From Adineta ricciae (Eukaryota > Rotifera > Eurotatoria > Adinetida > Adinetidae): a stretch of DNA of 64,000 nucleotides. The notes beneath the pieces are model-generated. The model was not told the DNA's origin. It saw nothing but the letters and a program-made list of their open reading frames with translations, and did not search any database. Shown here piece after piece: positions 46,701 through 60,615 of the stretch (position 1 is its first letter; each line of letters opens with the position of its first letter). Location of the stretch: the NCBI GenBank assembly GCA_905250025.1, contig CAJNOJ010000014.1:751624-815623 (forward strand). Direction: 5' to 3'. A program made the position numbers and the translations under genes.

Positions 46701-49700
46701 ATCGTTTAGCAGCTTCAATAACGATCTTATGCATCGCGACACAACAGAGTGCTATTTGATGATGAAGTTCTCTTTCATTGAGTGTATCACGATCGGATGG
46801 TAAAATTCTAAAAGCCAAATATTTTGCTTTCAAATCGTTGAAGTACATCTTTTGACAGATTTTACTTTAAATCGACGCCTTCAAGAAAAACATCCGCCAC
46901 CTGTACCATTGACATTTCACTCCATTCGGTAAACCAATCAATACTTGTACAGTTGAGCAGAGCAGGATGCAAACGACAGATTTCACGGAATTTATTACCA
47001 GCAGGAGAAAACGAAAGAATCACATGTAGATTCGTTCGAACACGCTAAGTACGAATGTAGAAATAATGATTAACTTTGCTTTAAGAGCATGAATTGATGT
47101 TACTTGATAGAAAAATTCACGAAGTTGACCGGGTGTATCACTCATATTCGATATGTAAGCTTCATTTTTCATATCCATTGCCAAGGCATTGAATTCATCC
47201 GGTTCAAATAGATCAACAACAGTACCAGAATTCAGAATACTTTCAATGTCTTCAATGAAACTATCCTGAAAACGAAAACTGTGTCCATGAACACGATACG
47301 GAAAAGTTAACTTACAAAAAGTAAATCTTTTTCTTGTATAAACAACGCCATTGGTCGATTTTGAACTGTAACAGCTTTGAATACCTAACATACACATCAT
47401 TACTTTACAGCACATGTTCTCTTTAGATTATCCTATACTCACAATCTTCAAGTCATCACGAAAGTCTTGATACGCATAACCGCGTTTGATATTCAACTGA
47501 AACATCGAATGGCCGCAAACTAACGCACTCAATTCTAAGCACGTTTTTCGACCTGTTCCATCAAGGCCAATCAGTAGAAGATGACCGCCCGGTTGTTGGA
47601 TAACTCGACAGATTCGCAATACATGTTCGACAGCTTCTTTAAAGAAGACCATTTTCAATGTTGATTGTCCACTCAATGATTGTTTCATCTGATAATCCAA
47701 AAATACCGGACAACATTGTCGCCAATCGTTCAATTGTTGATAAAGACGATCGTCAGATTTGAGGAAATTGCAAAATAAGATCGGATTGTCGGAATAATTC
47801 GAAACATTCAATGAAACTTTGAAATAACTGTTCGTTGTAGCATTCAAATGCTTATAAAATATCTCCAGATCACTTTCCGTCACTAACCGATCAGCGAAAA
47901 CACGCAAACATTCGTGAGCAAACAAAACTGCTAAGCGTTCCTGGTTTGTCGTTGTCAAGGTCGATGCTTGCATTAAACCTTGCGCAAGTTTAGCTAAATC
48001 TCGAAGATTAAATATATAATGAACTTTCGATGGCGTTGGAAGAATATTAATCGATACGCGATAGTACATAACAAGACAAGCAGAGACAAGAAGGTAAAGT
48101 GAGGAACGAACATCAACCGAGAAGTCTAAACTATTCAAGAATCGACCGAGACGAACACTGTAGATGTGAAAGAGTTGCTTAGCTGCGGGATCGGGCAGAG
48201 CAAAGATTGCAAAAGATTGAAGTAAACGTTTCGACGGTGCCAATCGACCTGATGATGGCGAATCGCATGCAGCTAGAAATGTTAAATCAGATAGAGGACG
48301 TATTTGATTTTTCTTTGCATCAAGTGCCGATCCTAAAAATACGCGAACATAATTTTCTTGGAATATGACTAGATTTCATCATACCTGTTTGAAGAATATA
48401 TCTTAAGGTTTCCAATGTTGGTTGATCACCGAATTGATCAACTTGAGGAATATTTAAATCATCAATGAATGCTAACAACCATTTGCCTTGTTGACAACCG
48501 AGTAGATTTCCTTTCTTCTTCACTAAATTGCTTGTAATTTGATTAACAAGTCTGTTTGGAGTTGTTTGAGCACTCATTTGGATTTTCAATGATTGTAAAG
48601 CTGAAAAACAGAAAATACCAAGATTCTTTTTCCTTAACAAGTCGAACTATCTTAATAAACTCAATCGAACAACCGAAGTCATCATTGTTAGTAGAAAATT
48701 GCAATCTCTTTTCATACTCTTCTCATTTCGTATTATCTATAAACAGTATTAATACGAATGAGAGAAATTCAATCTCAATTCTCCAACTTACTTTTCAATT
48801 TCGAACGATGAAGAGCATTTCCTGATCACGGTAAATTATTACAAGAACAAACCCGAACGTATCATCACTACTTACCATCGCCTTTCGGCGCTTCTGCTGG
48901 TACATCATTGCTCTGTGCTAATTTACTTGTTGCTACACCACGCGTTGCATTATATTCTAATACATCACCTAGGATTGTGCCAGGTCGAATGAAATTTCCA
49001 TCAGGTAGAGTTAAAGATCGAAGCATCGCTTCGATAAGCAATGTTTTTCCAACGCCACTGTTGCCAGTTAGAAGAACGGGAATTTTATGGATAAGTATCG
49101 AAGTAATGAGGAATGAAAATCGAACAATATCAACTGTTGGAATTACCAATGATGTTTGTTCGCTTTTGATTAATTGTTCAGTTTTAGGAACAAGCGATTC
49201 CCATTCATGATATACAAATGTATTTAAATCAATCATATAATCGTATACCATTCGTACATCCGGTGGTAAGTAAACAGAATAGTTAATATTTGCACCGAAC
49301 AAATCACTAGATTCTTCGATTTGTCTATTGAAATTTTCAAAGATGAAAGTGCTTACCGAACAAAAGTATCGAATTCTTGAGTTGTCAAATCTCGTTCAGC
49401 TTTAATTTGTTCTTTCTGGTTGATAATATTATCATCTTCGAAATTATCTTCTCGCTAAAGGCAGACATGTAGAATTAGTTTCTCTACGTTTAAAACACAA
49501 GTTCGTACTTTTAATCCACCGCCAAAACTCCAAACATAGCAGAAGATATAGATACGTATAAGACATTGGCGAATGTTTTTCGGATTTTTCTGCAGATAAT
49601 ATTGTTTTTTATCGTTGAGAACATAGATCACCAGTTCATCTCTTGGTAAAGAAAAGTTAAAAATTATTCCGGATGATTTATTTCATACCCTTGTGCATGC

Positions 49701-52700
49701 TGCTTCAAACCGTAAGGTTTCGGAGGCTCGTCTACAAAAGAATCAAAAAGTTCTTATATCAATACTATAAAGTATGAAAAATAATTGCTAAATAGTGTGA
49801 TGCTATACGCGAAAAAACACGAGATTTTGACGGAGAGGAGGTGTATTATGATCTTTGCATTTTGGTAAACTAGATTTTCTTGAATAGACTAGAGGTGGAA
49901 AACTAAGACTTTGGAGAATATCAAACCTTCACTTGGCTCTCTAGAAAAATGACGCTTCTTATGGTCTTCAATAAAAGAAATCAATTCAAACACATTGTTT
50001 TCACTTGTTAGATAAATAGTTCTTACTTGGTGCAGGTGCTGTTGCCGCACTTCGTTGATCTTCTTCTCCGAATCCACCATATTTATCGAGATAATTCAAG
50101 AATGTTGATAACAAATAGCAGAGTGTTTGCAAAATGTTTAATTTCGATACAGGCATATGCCATGGATCTTTTAACTGACTAAGAAACGTGAAGCCTAGAG
50201 AGTAGCGTGGATATTGAAGACGCGAACAGGCATTTAAATCTTGACAAACCTTTGTCCAACGAGAATTCCATCAATTCTCGAAGAAACTCCACTGCACTCG
50301 GCGGAAATTCCGCTGGTAGTTTACATCGATACCAATGATTCAAAAACGGCGTATAACCAAGATCCGATGGATCGAAATAAACCATTGCACAACGACTGAC
50401 AGTAGCAGGCGATGAATTCACTAATGAATCAACTTCGAAGAGAATTCGTGTGTGTCCAGACAATCCAATACGTTCGCCATTTGCCAAGCAAAGAATTTTC
50501 GAATCATCAAGAAGCTGCCGATAAACACAAAACGAGTATGCAAAAATCATGATGAGATGTTATTTACTTACCGTGTTCAAATTTTCAACCCATAAAGTAT
50601 CAATCGGCCCGTCAAGAACTAACCATTGCCAATGATCAACGTAGTGTTGTTCGCTCTAAATAGTTAATATAGCTGTATTTGAGGAAATTGATTGAAATTC
50701 TACTTTGTCAGTATTCATGTGAGATTCTTGATTTTTAGCATATGTTCGCATTGTAGTTGCCAGCTGAAAATCAATGAATATGAATGAGACTCGTTTTAGA
50801 ACTCAAAAGCAAAGTTTTCCTACCATTCCATCAGTAAATTCTAACGTATCTGGGTTGACTGCTCCATATAATTCAGATATTTGCATTGCTTTTGGATTCA
50901 GAACAGTCACATCAATAGTAGCCAATCGATTTTGTCGAGCCTATATAGCAGAAAATACTTTTTACCGTTCTGATACTTTGATTTCACTCACTTGTGTTTC
51001 ATCTTTTATCATGGTTGGTATATAAGTCAATGCTCTTTGAAGAATATTTCGTACTGCAGTTTTTCCACCGCCCGCTCCGCCAACTAACATTGTACCATGT
51101 CGAAGGACAATTTGATTGTAAAGTTGCAGAGCTTTGTCTGCTTGTGTTGGCCAATATTCATAATTTAGATCTTTGATGGCACGTTCGATTGCTTGTTGGA
51201 TTATTTCGTGTTCGTGTAACTTCTTTCCCGCTTGTGGAAAAAGATCACGAAGAATATCGAGAAAAAGTAATGCATCTTCTTTGAGTAACTTCGGNGCTCC
51301 GCCAACTAACATTGTACCATGTCGAAGGACAATTTGATTGTAAAGTTGCAGAGCTTTGTCTGCTTGTGTTGGCCAATATTCATAATTTAGATCTTTGATG
51401 GCACGTTCGATTGCTTGTTGGATTATTTCGTGTTCGTGTAACTTCTTTCCCGCTTGTGGAAAAAGATCACGAAGAATATCGAGAAAAAGTAATGCATCTT
51501 CTTTGAGTAACTTCGGAAGATTTGATTCGACTAATGCTTGTATCATGATGTTTTCCTAGATGACAGCGTACAATGGAATGATATTGATCTCATTGGAAAA
51601 ATCTATACTTCAGATTGTTCATCGGTTAGATTTGGATCTTTCGTTTGCGATCGTTTGATTTCACCTGCAGTTAATAGAACAGCTTTGATAGCTCGCATAC
51701 CAAAATCATAGTGATCTTGCTGAGATAATTGACTATTGGACAAATTGTACAGATAAACAATTTTTGTTGCTAAAACTTTGGCAGAAATGAAACCAACGGA
51801 AAACAAAATGACTAAACAAATACAGATAAGACCAGTGCGCAAAAACGATCCTGTGGATTACCTTCACCGATCAAAGCATAGTGTGGAATCATCATTGCAA
51901 TCGGTCGAAACATAGGTTTTAAGTTATCAGGTAATTCAACACGACCAGAATATGTTGGATTCCTGGAGAATATGGTAAATATATGGTCTTTCCAACGTTC
52001 CACGAACACTTACATAGTCACAAAAAATCCACAGGAAGAATTCAGTTTGATTTCGCGACCATCAAATGAAAATCTATACAGATCAAATGGATAGAAGACT
52101 TCTCTCGAACGGGAATATCCAAACGAACCGTAGAGCATGCGAATCTTTTGCTGTTTTAATAGTTAATAACTGTTGAGCAACAACAGACAAAACTTCGACA
52201 TCAATACGATTGAATCTATGCAGAAAAGTTGGTATTTATCGAGAAAAGATCTTCTCAGAATCATTTACTCATCAAAACAACACCATGATCCTAAGAGAAA
52301 AAGAAATAGAAGACGTTGTAGAAATAAAGAACATACCAGATTGAACTAATCCGCTAAACATTTTCCCAAGAGTCTATCGATACGCATATACAGTGATACT
52401 TATGAAAATATTAGATTTAATATCTTTACCTTATGATCCAGTTCATCTGAACAATTGAAGACTAAACAAAGTTTTCCAAATGATTTCGCTAAATCTTTTA
52501 CAGTTTCTGTTTTTCCCGTTCCAGCAGGTCCTTGAAAACATATTTTCCATGTCCAATAGTACTCATTCAATAAACAATTTTCTTATACCTGATGGTGCAC
52601 CGCCAAGATTAAGTTTTATTGCACCAGTTAATGTCAGATAACATCTGCAAGAGAATTAACACGTGTCTTTCTCATCAAATAAAACCTATTCATCTCCTCA

Positions 52701-55700
52701 ATGCATACCGATCAGTTAACGGGGTAACAACCAATCGACTTGAACATCCTAGATACTCATATCCGTAGGGAAATGAAGCATCGCCTTGTAAAATGTGAAA
52801 ATTCGTTTCTGTATCGCTCCATTCATATCGAAGATGTTTTTGCCATTCAAAATCATTCTTATCTCGAATCTAATTTAGATCGCATTGAACATAAATTTTG
52901 TCATCAAAAAGAATCTTCTCCAAACTTACGTGATGTTTAATCAACATTTCGAATATGTCACGCCAATGTACTTGTAGTGTTAATAGAGCTTCTACAGTCA
53001 GCAATTTTGTGTGTTCGATTTGAGCAAACACAAGTGCGCAGACGCTTTTGATTGTGGTCATCATTTGATCGCGGATTTGAAGAAGTGCTTGATCAGTGTT
53101 TGTTGATGAAGAATCAAATGTTTTGTTCACTTGTAGTGTATAAATCACTTGAGATATAGTGAGAACAATCTGACCAGGGTGTTTCAATGTCCATTCGATA
53201 AAATCTGCATTCTTTATATCTGCTAAGCCAGCCTACAAATCCCAAGAAAGCGAAAATAAATGGAATCGGGTGATTCCTAGATAAACTACTCACTTTAAGA
53301 TGTTGTTTTACCGAATCGTACATAGCTAGTTCGACTGCAGTAAGCCACTGCTCAACCACACCTCTTGGTCGAATTGTTTTCGTAAAATTAACGACCTCAC
53401 CTACGTGAACGAATTCGTTATAGAAATCATGGGATGATGAGTGCTTGTTACCTTCAACAGATTGCATACTAGTGACCATCTCTGTGGGTGATTTGACAAT
53501 ACGAAGGTAGAATATATTCGAAAAACATTTTCGAAGGTGTGGCTAAACAATAGTTATTTAAACCTTTCTTAGAGCATCTTCTATCACGCGAATGAACATA
53601 CTTGAACACAATTAGCATCAGTGGCATGCGAAAGAATATCTAAAAGATCGTCATTACTGAGAAAAAATAAACGCGGAAAAGCCAATCGTTTCGTTTCTAG
53701 ATAGTCCTAAACAAATCAAAACATATTCAAAGCTCCATTGAAACTGATTTGATTTCTACCTCAAGTGCTCGTTGAATTTTCTCCATCAGAACATTATTTG
53801 TTTGCAATGAATCTAATGTTCCTGGATGTGTTGCTGCTTTCAATGCATTCGGTTGTTGTTCTGTTCTTCTCATTAACTCTTTCCATTGTTTATCAACTTG
53901 TGTGAAAATTTTCGTCTCTTGAGTGAGCTGAATATCAGGTGTCGAAAAAATCTGTTCCAGATAAAGCCAACGTCGTTGACATGTTATCCATTCATCGATG
54001 GTTTTCGCTAATAAAGTCAAACGTTTATCCCATTCATCAACTAATTGTCGAATAGGACTGATATATCTCGACGATTTGATCGTAGCCATTGTTATCTAAA
54101 TCACATTGATATATCGAATTGATTTTGAGAGAAAAATAAAACGAATTAATATACTTGACTTTCTTCAAGGTGTTGGAGAATATCTTCGTAACCGATGATA
54201 ATAAACGTGTCTTTGCCGGCATGTGGTATTAAACGAAAATCTAATGATCTCCATCTAAACAAAATAGAATTTCGCTTTCCGTTTGTAACCAATTTCATTT
54301 ACCTTTCGATAATTTTATTCAACATCGTCTCTAATGCAGCTTCATTGGATGCCAATGACGAGACATCGGTTATTTTATCTATTAATTGTAAAATATCTGG
54401 TCGGAGTAACTTATTTAACATTAGAAATTCATCATCAATTATATCTTTGCCGATCAGTACTCTCAACCGATCAAAATGTCGTTTTTTCATGTTTGGATTA
54501 CGCAAGGCTAAGATAACAGGCATTGCTGCTTTGAACTCCATCACACGTTCTTTCAATATTGGAATGATATTATTCGGAGGTAATGCTTTCTCCAAAATGT
54601 AAATATTCTGAATAAACTTATTCACTTCTTTCTGTAAAAGATCGATATCGATCGAATCGAGCACCGTGTTTGTCCATTCACGATGAAGTTTTGTCCAATT
54701 TTGTTGAGATTCCCACAATAGCTTGCGAAGATTAATGTCCTGTTCGATATCAGTCAATTCATTATAAAGACTATGGAGACTGACAACAGATGTTTGAGAA
54801 CGAAATTTCGTTGTCATTTGGTAATCACTAAAGCGATTGAATATTGGATTTGTCAAACAATTATGTCTTGACTTTACCCGAGAATACGTTTCTTAGTTGA
54901 TTGCTTACTAATCTGATTGAAACGTTCTTGATATGTTGTATAATTCTTTGCTTTTTCGTTCAATCGAGCTAGCGAATCTTGTAGAACTGAAATGATGTCC
55001 AGCGCTGTTTGAGGACGGGTATCGCTTGTCAATAGAGTTGGATCTTTTGATCGATTTTTTAATTCAACAGTTTGACTATACAAACGACTGATCATATCAT
55101 CCAATTCAATAGTAAATTTTTGAATGTTTTCATCGCATTGAGCTTCTGTGTAGAGTAAACTCGACTAGAAGGAGATTTTTTTCGAATGGTTTTAAACAAA
55201 ATCAAAGAATTACTTTTAATTGATGGTAAATAGGTGCTAAAGAACGATATAATGAGTAATCTTCAGGTGCAATTTTGATTGCAAAGTCTTTGATAATGTG
55301 AAACATTTTCGAGATTGTTTGAAATTCATTTTCCAGATTTCCTAAGTCGCTATTCACTTTATTTAATGTTGCTAAATGTTGAACGAATTCTTCGACAGAT
55401 CGTGGATCGCGATCCAATTGTTTCAAAACATCCTAAACGATTCTTAGTTTATTTGAAACGAATGATATTATTTTCGAACAACGTACTCGAATCGTTCGTT
55501 GCATTCGTTCATTCTTTTCAACTGCAACCGGTGGTAAATATTCTCCGATAGCAGCAATGACCCGTTTCGGATATGGGATCGAATCATCATGGAGATGTTG
55601 AGCTTTGAGTAGAATAAGTCCAACACGTTGCTCAACAATCATCTGTTGCATTTTCTGTAATTGTTGTGTATGTTTTGTCATCAAGAAATGTATATCTTCG

Positions 55701-58631
55701 GTATTCAGTTCTTGATTTTTCAGTTTCTCTTCAATGTGTAATTGTTTACAACTTAGAACCATGTCGCAGTATTTTTGATATCGCTAAAAGAGAAGAAGAG
55801 GATCTGAAACAGAATTCTCTTCAGGTCTGTTCATCGCGTACTCGAATAAAACTCTGAACGTTCACTAACGATTGATTGATCGTATTTAATGCGTCAACAA
55901 TGATTTCTTGATGATCAACATCATCACCAAATAGGAAATCAACATCTGGCCAACGAGTTTTCGAAACATGAATTGGTATTCGACCTTGAGAACTAGTGGA
56001 TTCAAAATTTGGAAATGTACAAAATAAATGTAAGGTTGGGTGATCACGAAGACTCGGTATTTGACCTTAAAGCAAATCAAATCATAGATTAATTTTGTTC
56101 GAGCAAGAAAATTCATAGTCTTTGTTTTACCAACAAATACTTCTAATCCGCTGACGATGTCTCGCATGGTATTTTTGAACTCGTATTCATTGGGACTGAT
56201 TTCGTAGGTTACTCGATCCCTACTTTCCGAGAAACTTCCAGAAGACGAATCATCTTCCAGATCATTGGTATGTTGTTTTGGTATTTGATAGAATTTTAAC
56301 AAGAGATTCACTTCAAACATTGGCGGAGGAACTTTATTCGTACCAGTCCGAATCTATAAATATAGAAGAAACTAACCTTTGGTCAACTGTACAGTAATAA
56401 ATGCATACACGAGGTAAATCAAGCATGTCATCTGGTTCTACAACTGCATATAAATCATCTTGATCAAGATTTTCACTTTTTAAAATGCCACGTGGTTCGT
56501 ACCTTTCTCTAATTGACAAATTCGAATGAGAAAATGTCGAATGGATCAGTTTGATTGCTTTCGAAATTTCGACTTACGCCTCTGAGTCAACATTCGTACG
56601 AGATGTTGCTTGTGATTCTGGTCGAAGCGCTTGTTTAGCTCGAAGACTTCGAGCAGAGGACGCAGATTTTTCGCGTACTAAGTGAAATCGTTCATCTGTA
56701 TCTTCATCATTTTGTTGTGCTGAGTCGGCGATTTTAAATTCCACGGCAAACGATTCACGTAAATGAATGAACAAATCTCGTACACATGATTTGACCAAAC
56801 GGCGAAGAAATTCCAAAACGACATAATCAACTAAGCGTAGAAATTCCGATAAGCGAATTAATATATCACGCCAACGTTTTCGTTCAGCAAAACTTGGACC
56901 GTATTCTAAGATATCAAAGAACCTCTTCAACAAACACTGACAAGTCCTTCTGTTCAGTCTTTACTTGGATTCGGTTTGATTTTGATAGTTGCGTCGTTTA
57001 CAACCGTTGCTCGTGATTCTTGCGCTTCGAGATATGATTGTGTGATTCGTTTCAGTTCGTCTTCATCGTCCGCGTGTCGATAGAGACTTGGATCGAGTAA
57101 AGCGTCCACAGGTATTCCTTCTAACTCAACAGCTTTCTAGACAATAGAAGCACAATTTCTTCCTCGGAAGAAATTATCTCAAACACTTACTTGACAAGCA
57201 TTCGCTGCGAGTACAGCTACTTGATCGATCAGTTCGTGTAATTTTATTGTTGTCACATTCATTTGTGCAAATTGACGTCGACTAAATTCTTGCAGAGTTA
57301 ATGTTTCTTGATATGCAGAACGATCGAGTAAACACAACGGCTTGACACGATCTGTTTCACCATAATAGTAAGCTTCGCACATAGCTTTGACATGAATAAG
57401 AACACCTTGGAAGATTTCGTTTGCATAGAAAAGCTTCCGATTATGAAATGCACTAAATAAATATGAGAAAATAAGATCGGTCTGTTTTGGTTAGAGAATT
57501 ACATTGTCCGTCGACGTTTTTCAAGTTGAACATTTGACCACCAACAATGAAACGTTCGCCATTTTCTTCAATGAAATCAAATCAAACGAAATGAAGTCCT
57601 TCAAAAGAATAAAACCTTCACAAACCGAAAGTTTGAGAAACATGATAACTGAGTAGTCAAATAATTATATCGATATCGTTCCCATAACCAAACCAGAGCT
57701 GGAGTGGTTTGCGTCTGAGAAGAATCTACTCGATCCACCTATGTATACATAGATCGGAAACAGTTTAGTGCATTCATTCGTGATGTCTTACATAAGTAAC
57801 GTTAAAAGCAGATACGGTCCAAAAGAAAGGTAAAGAAATCACTGCAAGTTCGTCTGATTGAATCTCTAACTCATATGGATTATAAGGTGCATAATGTTTA
57901 TCTCGACCGGCTAGTAAACAATAGTAAAAGATTCCATTTCTTTCCGTATGTGGAGACTAAACGACAAGAGATTAGAGATGTTTTTCTTTTCTTTTTATTC
58001 AATAGTTCTGATGAGATTACCTGTTCATTTTTGGAGTCAGTAAGATATTCTTCGAGTGCTCGTTTTCCTCCAGGACCATGGAGAGGTATTTGGATTGGAA
58101 GACCAAGTTTTCTACGAAGTCGGATTAACTGATAGGCAGCATCACGTGTATTGTGTTCTGCCTCAAATTTCAGCCAAACAATAGGTTCTACTGTATTACG
58201 CTCTGATGACGTCGGTGCTTTCATTGGTTTCTCCTCCTGTTCTATTCTTCCACCGAGCTTTCTTGGTGTTAAATGTTCGCTTTGCCATCGTTCTAATCTA
58301 AAATCAGTGCGATTTCAAAAATCTGTATCTCATACGATCATTAACTTACGATCTAAGATGCATAGGTAATTCCATACGAGGTTCCTGACGTGCTAAAACA
58401 CGAGATAAATGCTTGTCGGTAACCAGACATGGCAATGATCCATTCGTCTACAACGGAGAGCATCACGTAAATAGCATGAGCTTTCGAACGGAAACTTACA
58501 TCTTGTGCTACGTATTCAGCGTATGCTTTGGCATCACAAGTTTTGAATTCACCTTGATTAGATTCACGAAATTCGTTGAGTCTTTTAGGGATAACGGAGG
58601 TGTCCAGCATTTTACGTTTTGTTGTGGACAT
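40756..58631 (-). CDS. Dynein heavy chain (axonemal type, subfamily unresolved)
   Basis: This is the motor subunit of ciliary dynein. Start ATG is at 58631 and stop TAA at 40756-40758, with dozens of short introns. The N-terminal tail and linker run down to about 53000. AAA1 has [22 protein letters not shown] at 52508-52531 (P-loop) and [14 protein letters not shown]2 has [10 protein letters not shown] near 51055-51090. AAA3 has [17 protein letters not shown] near 49050. AAA4 has [10 protein letters not shown] near 47565. The stalk and microtubule-binding domain lie at about 45740-46550. AAA5 has [19 protein letters not shown] near 44720. The C-terminal domain ends [15 protein letters not shown], preceded by ECPVYLT, which differs from the common YRCPLYKTSERRG end. 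The 222-nt artefact repeat around 51295 inserts a false in-frame block. Subfamily (DNAH number) could not be decided. Confidence 0.93.
51074..51516. repeat. 221-nt direct repeat around a single N, probable false duplication
   Basis: 51074-51294 and 51296-51516 read the same and are separated only by N at 51295. The unit codes part of dynein AAA2, including the P-loop start, so the doubled block is most likely an assembly artefact. Confidence 0.85.
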
Positions 58632-58720
58632 TTTGCACTCGGATGAGTTAGATATAACGAATAAGTTTGAGAAAGGCGCACGTTGAAAGCTTTGCCATTT
58701 ACACTTGATTGAAAAACAAC

Positions 58721-58733
58721 GTCGCTTAGCGAT
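58721..58733 (-). promoter_or_regulatory. X-box-like RFX site upstream of the dynein heavy chain
   Basis: On the minus strand the site reads ATCGCTAAGCGAC. This matches the ciliary X-box consensus RYYNYY-N(1-3)-RRNRAC at every position with a one-base spacer. It lies 90 bp upstream of the start codon, inside the usual X-box window. Confidence 0.55.
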
Positions 58734-59318
58734 GTTCTGTATTGTAAACCTGAGAGGTCGCTGATTGATTTTTCGGAAGGAAAGAAAAAATTACATGAAG
58801 GTGATAATGAATAATGATGCACAAGAGTCGAATATTGAGTGAATCATGTAATCTATCAGATAATGAGCCCTATTTTCAGAGGACGTATTCGAACTTCTTA
58901 AAATGACTCTCGTTATCATTAAGATAGAGCCAGACGCTTACGAGATTTCATGAAGATTTAAAGTTGTTGAATATAAAACTTCTCTTATCTTCGATTGCTC
59001 ATACTCAACGATTTGATTATCAAAATCTTCTGTTAGCTTCGTGTCATCCATAAATAAATGTTAATCTCTTATGATTCCAAGAGCCCCGTGCCAAAACCTT
59101 GCTTCTAGCATACAAGTGGTGTAAGAAACAACTCCTACGAACTGAAATATCGACTTCATGAAACAAGAAGAACATCCCAGCATCCACAGATTGTCCAGTC
59201 TCTCTTGTCGCAAATTGATACTCCTGTCAAAACTCTTAAACTGATCAGAAACTCTCTCTCATTTCTTGTTAGTCATCTAACGACCTCTGTATTCTTCTTC
59301 TCTCAATCATAGGGGCTT

Positions 59319-59331
59319 GTTGCGTGACAAC
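59319..59331 (+). promoter_or_regulatory. X-box-like RFX site upstream of the PIERCE-like gene
   Basis: The site reads GTTGCGTGACAAC, an imperfect palindrome with GTTG/CAAC ends and one mismatch to RYYNYY-N-RRNRAC. It lies 120 bp upstream of ATG 59451. Confidence 0.45.
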
Positions 59332-59450
59332 CTTGATTTTGATGGTAAGAAAAAAGCTGCTTGTTAAAACTAAAACATTCTAACAAGAGTTTACACATTC
59401 ATCAACTTCCTCTTCGTAGAATTATCATACAACACATTCGTAAAAAAACG

Positions 59451-60006
59451 ATGAGCCAAGCAAATTACAATGATGATAAGCCATATGTTCCTCCAGCAAG
59501 ATATACCGAAGTGAATCAGAATGGTGATGTTATCTATCAATCGGACTCAGTTCCTGTAGAAATTAGTTCAACTTATTTACAACCCAGAGATACTGTTGCA
59601 CAGAGAAACGCCGCAACAACTAATGAGAAAACAAGTGAACATTATCGAACATTTAATATTCCTGCTAAATTTGACAATCCAGGTATGAAGTTAATTACGT
59701 TGTTTCATTTAATAACAAATTTCATCTATTAGATTGGTGGCAGGGATATAGTAAGAAAGAACCAAATCCACTCTATCGAACGACAGCTCAAGATTACGGT
59801 GCAGAAAAACCTAACATTCATACAATGCCAACTGTTTATCGAACGCAATCAAGCGCATTCACAGAGGTAGGAGACCATGATCTTACTCCAGTTCATTCCA
59901 TTCATGCTTGTTTTTCTTCTTGTAGCATCTTGGCAAATGTGGTATTTATCGTTACCAAGGTCTCAATACCACTGTTGACAAAGGACGTTATATAGATAAA
60001 CCCTAA
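59451..60006 (+). CDS. PIERCE1/2-like ciliary microtubule inner protein (130 aa)
   Basis: Exons 59451-59682, 59733-59866 and 59936-60006 join in consistent phase. PIERCE proteins (C9orf116 and its paralogue) sit inside axonemal doublet microtubules and help dock outer dynein arms. The match covers SEHYRTFNIPAKFDNPG, then WWQGYSKKEPNPLYRTTAQDYG, then KPNIHTMPTVY and HLGKCGIYRYQGLNTTVDKG. A variable N-terminal extension of about 60 residues is Pro/Tyr/Thr-rich. The stop is TAA 60004-60006, and AATAAA at 60115-60120 gives a short 3' UTR. It is head to head with a dynein heavy chain gene, consistent with shared ciliary expression. Whether it is closer to PIERCE1 or PIERCE2 was not resolved. Confidence 0.88.
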
Positions 60007-60615
60007 TTTCTTCTTTCTTCTTAGAGCGTGTAAAAAAGTTTATTTTAGGCATAATGGCCAGACGTTTTTGACGAGAGAATATCCTAATAATAAACAATCG
60101 AGTATCTGTATTGAATAAACAACAAAGAAAAGTTCAATCGTATTTTTTCTTCTTCTGGCTTAATCAGTGATTTATTTTCGACGTTTGTTGACAATAAATA
60201 ATGTATGAATGAATTGCATACAAGAATTAAGACATGTGTGAAAGACTGTACACAAACATTCATACGACTATAATCAACAATAATAAGAAAATTAACTCTA
60301 TATTATCCATAGAATATAAAAAAGAGAAGAATGAGAGAAACAATTGAAATTTTTTAAAAAAGCAGAAGAAGCAAGGAGAAAAATGCTTAAGTATAGGTAA
60401 ACTCTTGTTTTTCTGTTGCGCAGAGTTTTTTTTTATAGACTAGGCTACTAACATGAGGTTAGGAGAGAGACGTATTTTATATAGATGATTATAATGCTTT
60501 TAATAATAATGATCATAGCCGCATTTGTATTGAGCGAACAAAAGCGTGATGTGTATTTCACCGAGATTGATCTATAGACAGAATTTAGGTCGAAATATTG
60601 CTACAAAATAGACAT
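60007..60615. other. Convergent 3' UTR region
   Basis: This stretch lies between two convergent genes. It contains the PIERCE-like polyA signal and a T-tract at 60427-60435. No coding frame was seen. Confidence 0.6.

Larger units (their letters stand above)
58632..59450. promoter_or_regulatory. Divergent promoter region of two ciliary genes
   Basis: This 819-bp interval lies between the dynein heavy chain start and the PIERCE-like start. Apart from two X-box-like palindromes nothing specific was recognised. Small frames here are unsupported. Confidence 0.55.

Noticed and set aside
51074..51516. Tandem duplication of a dynein AAA2 segment as real domain evolution
   Set aside because: Flanks a single N, and the same 222-bp geometry recurs at 61986 in unrelated sequence, so an assembly artefact is far more likely.
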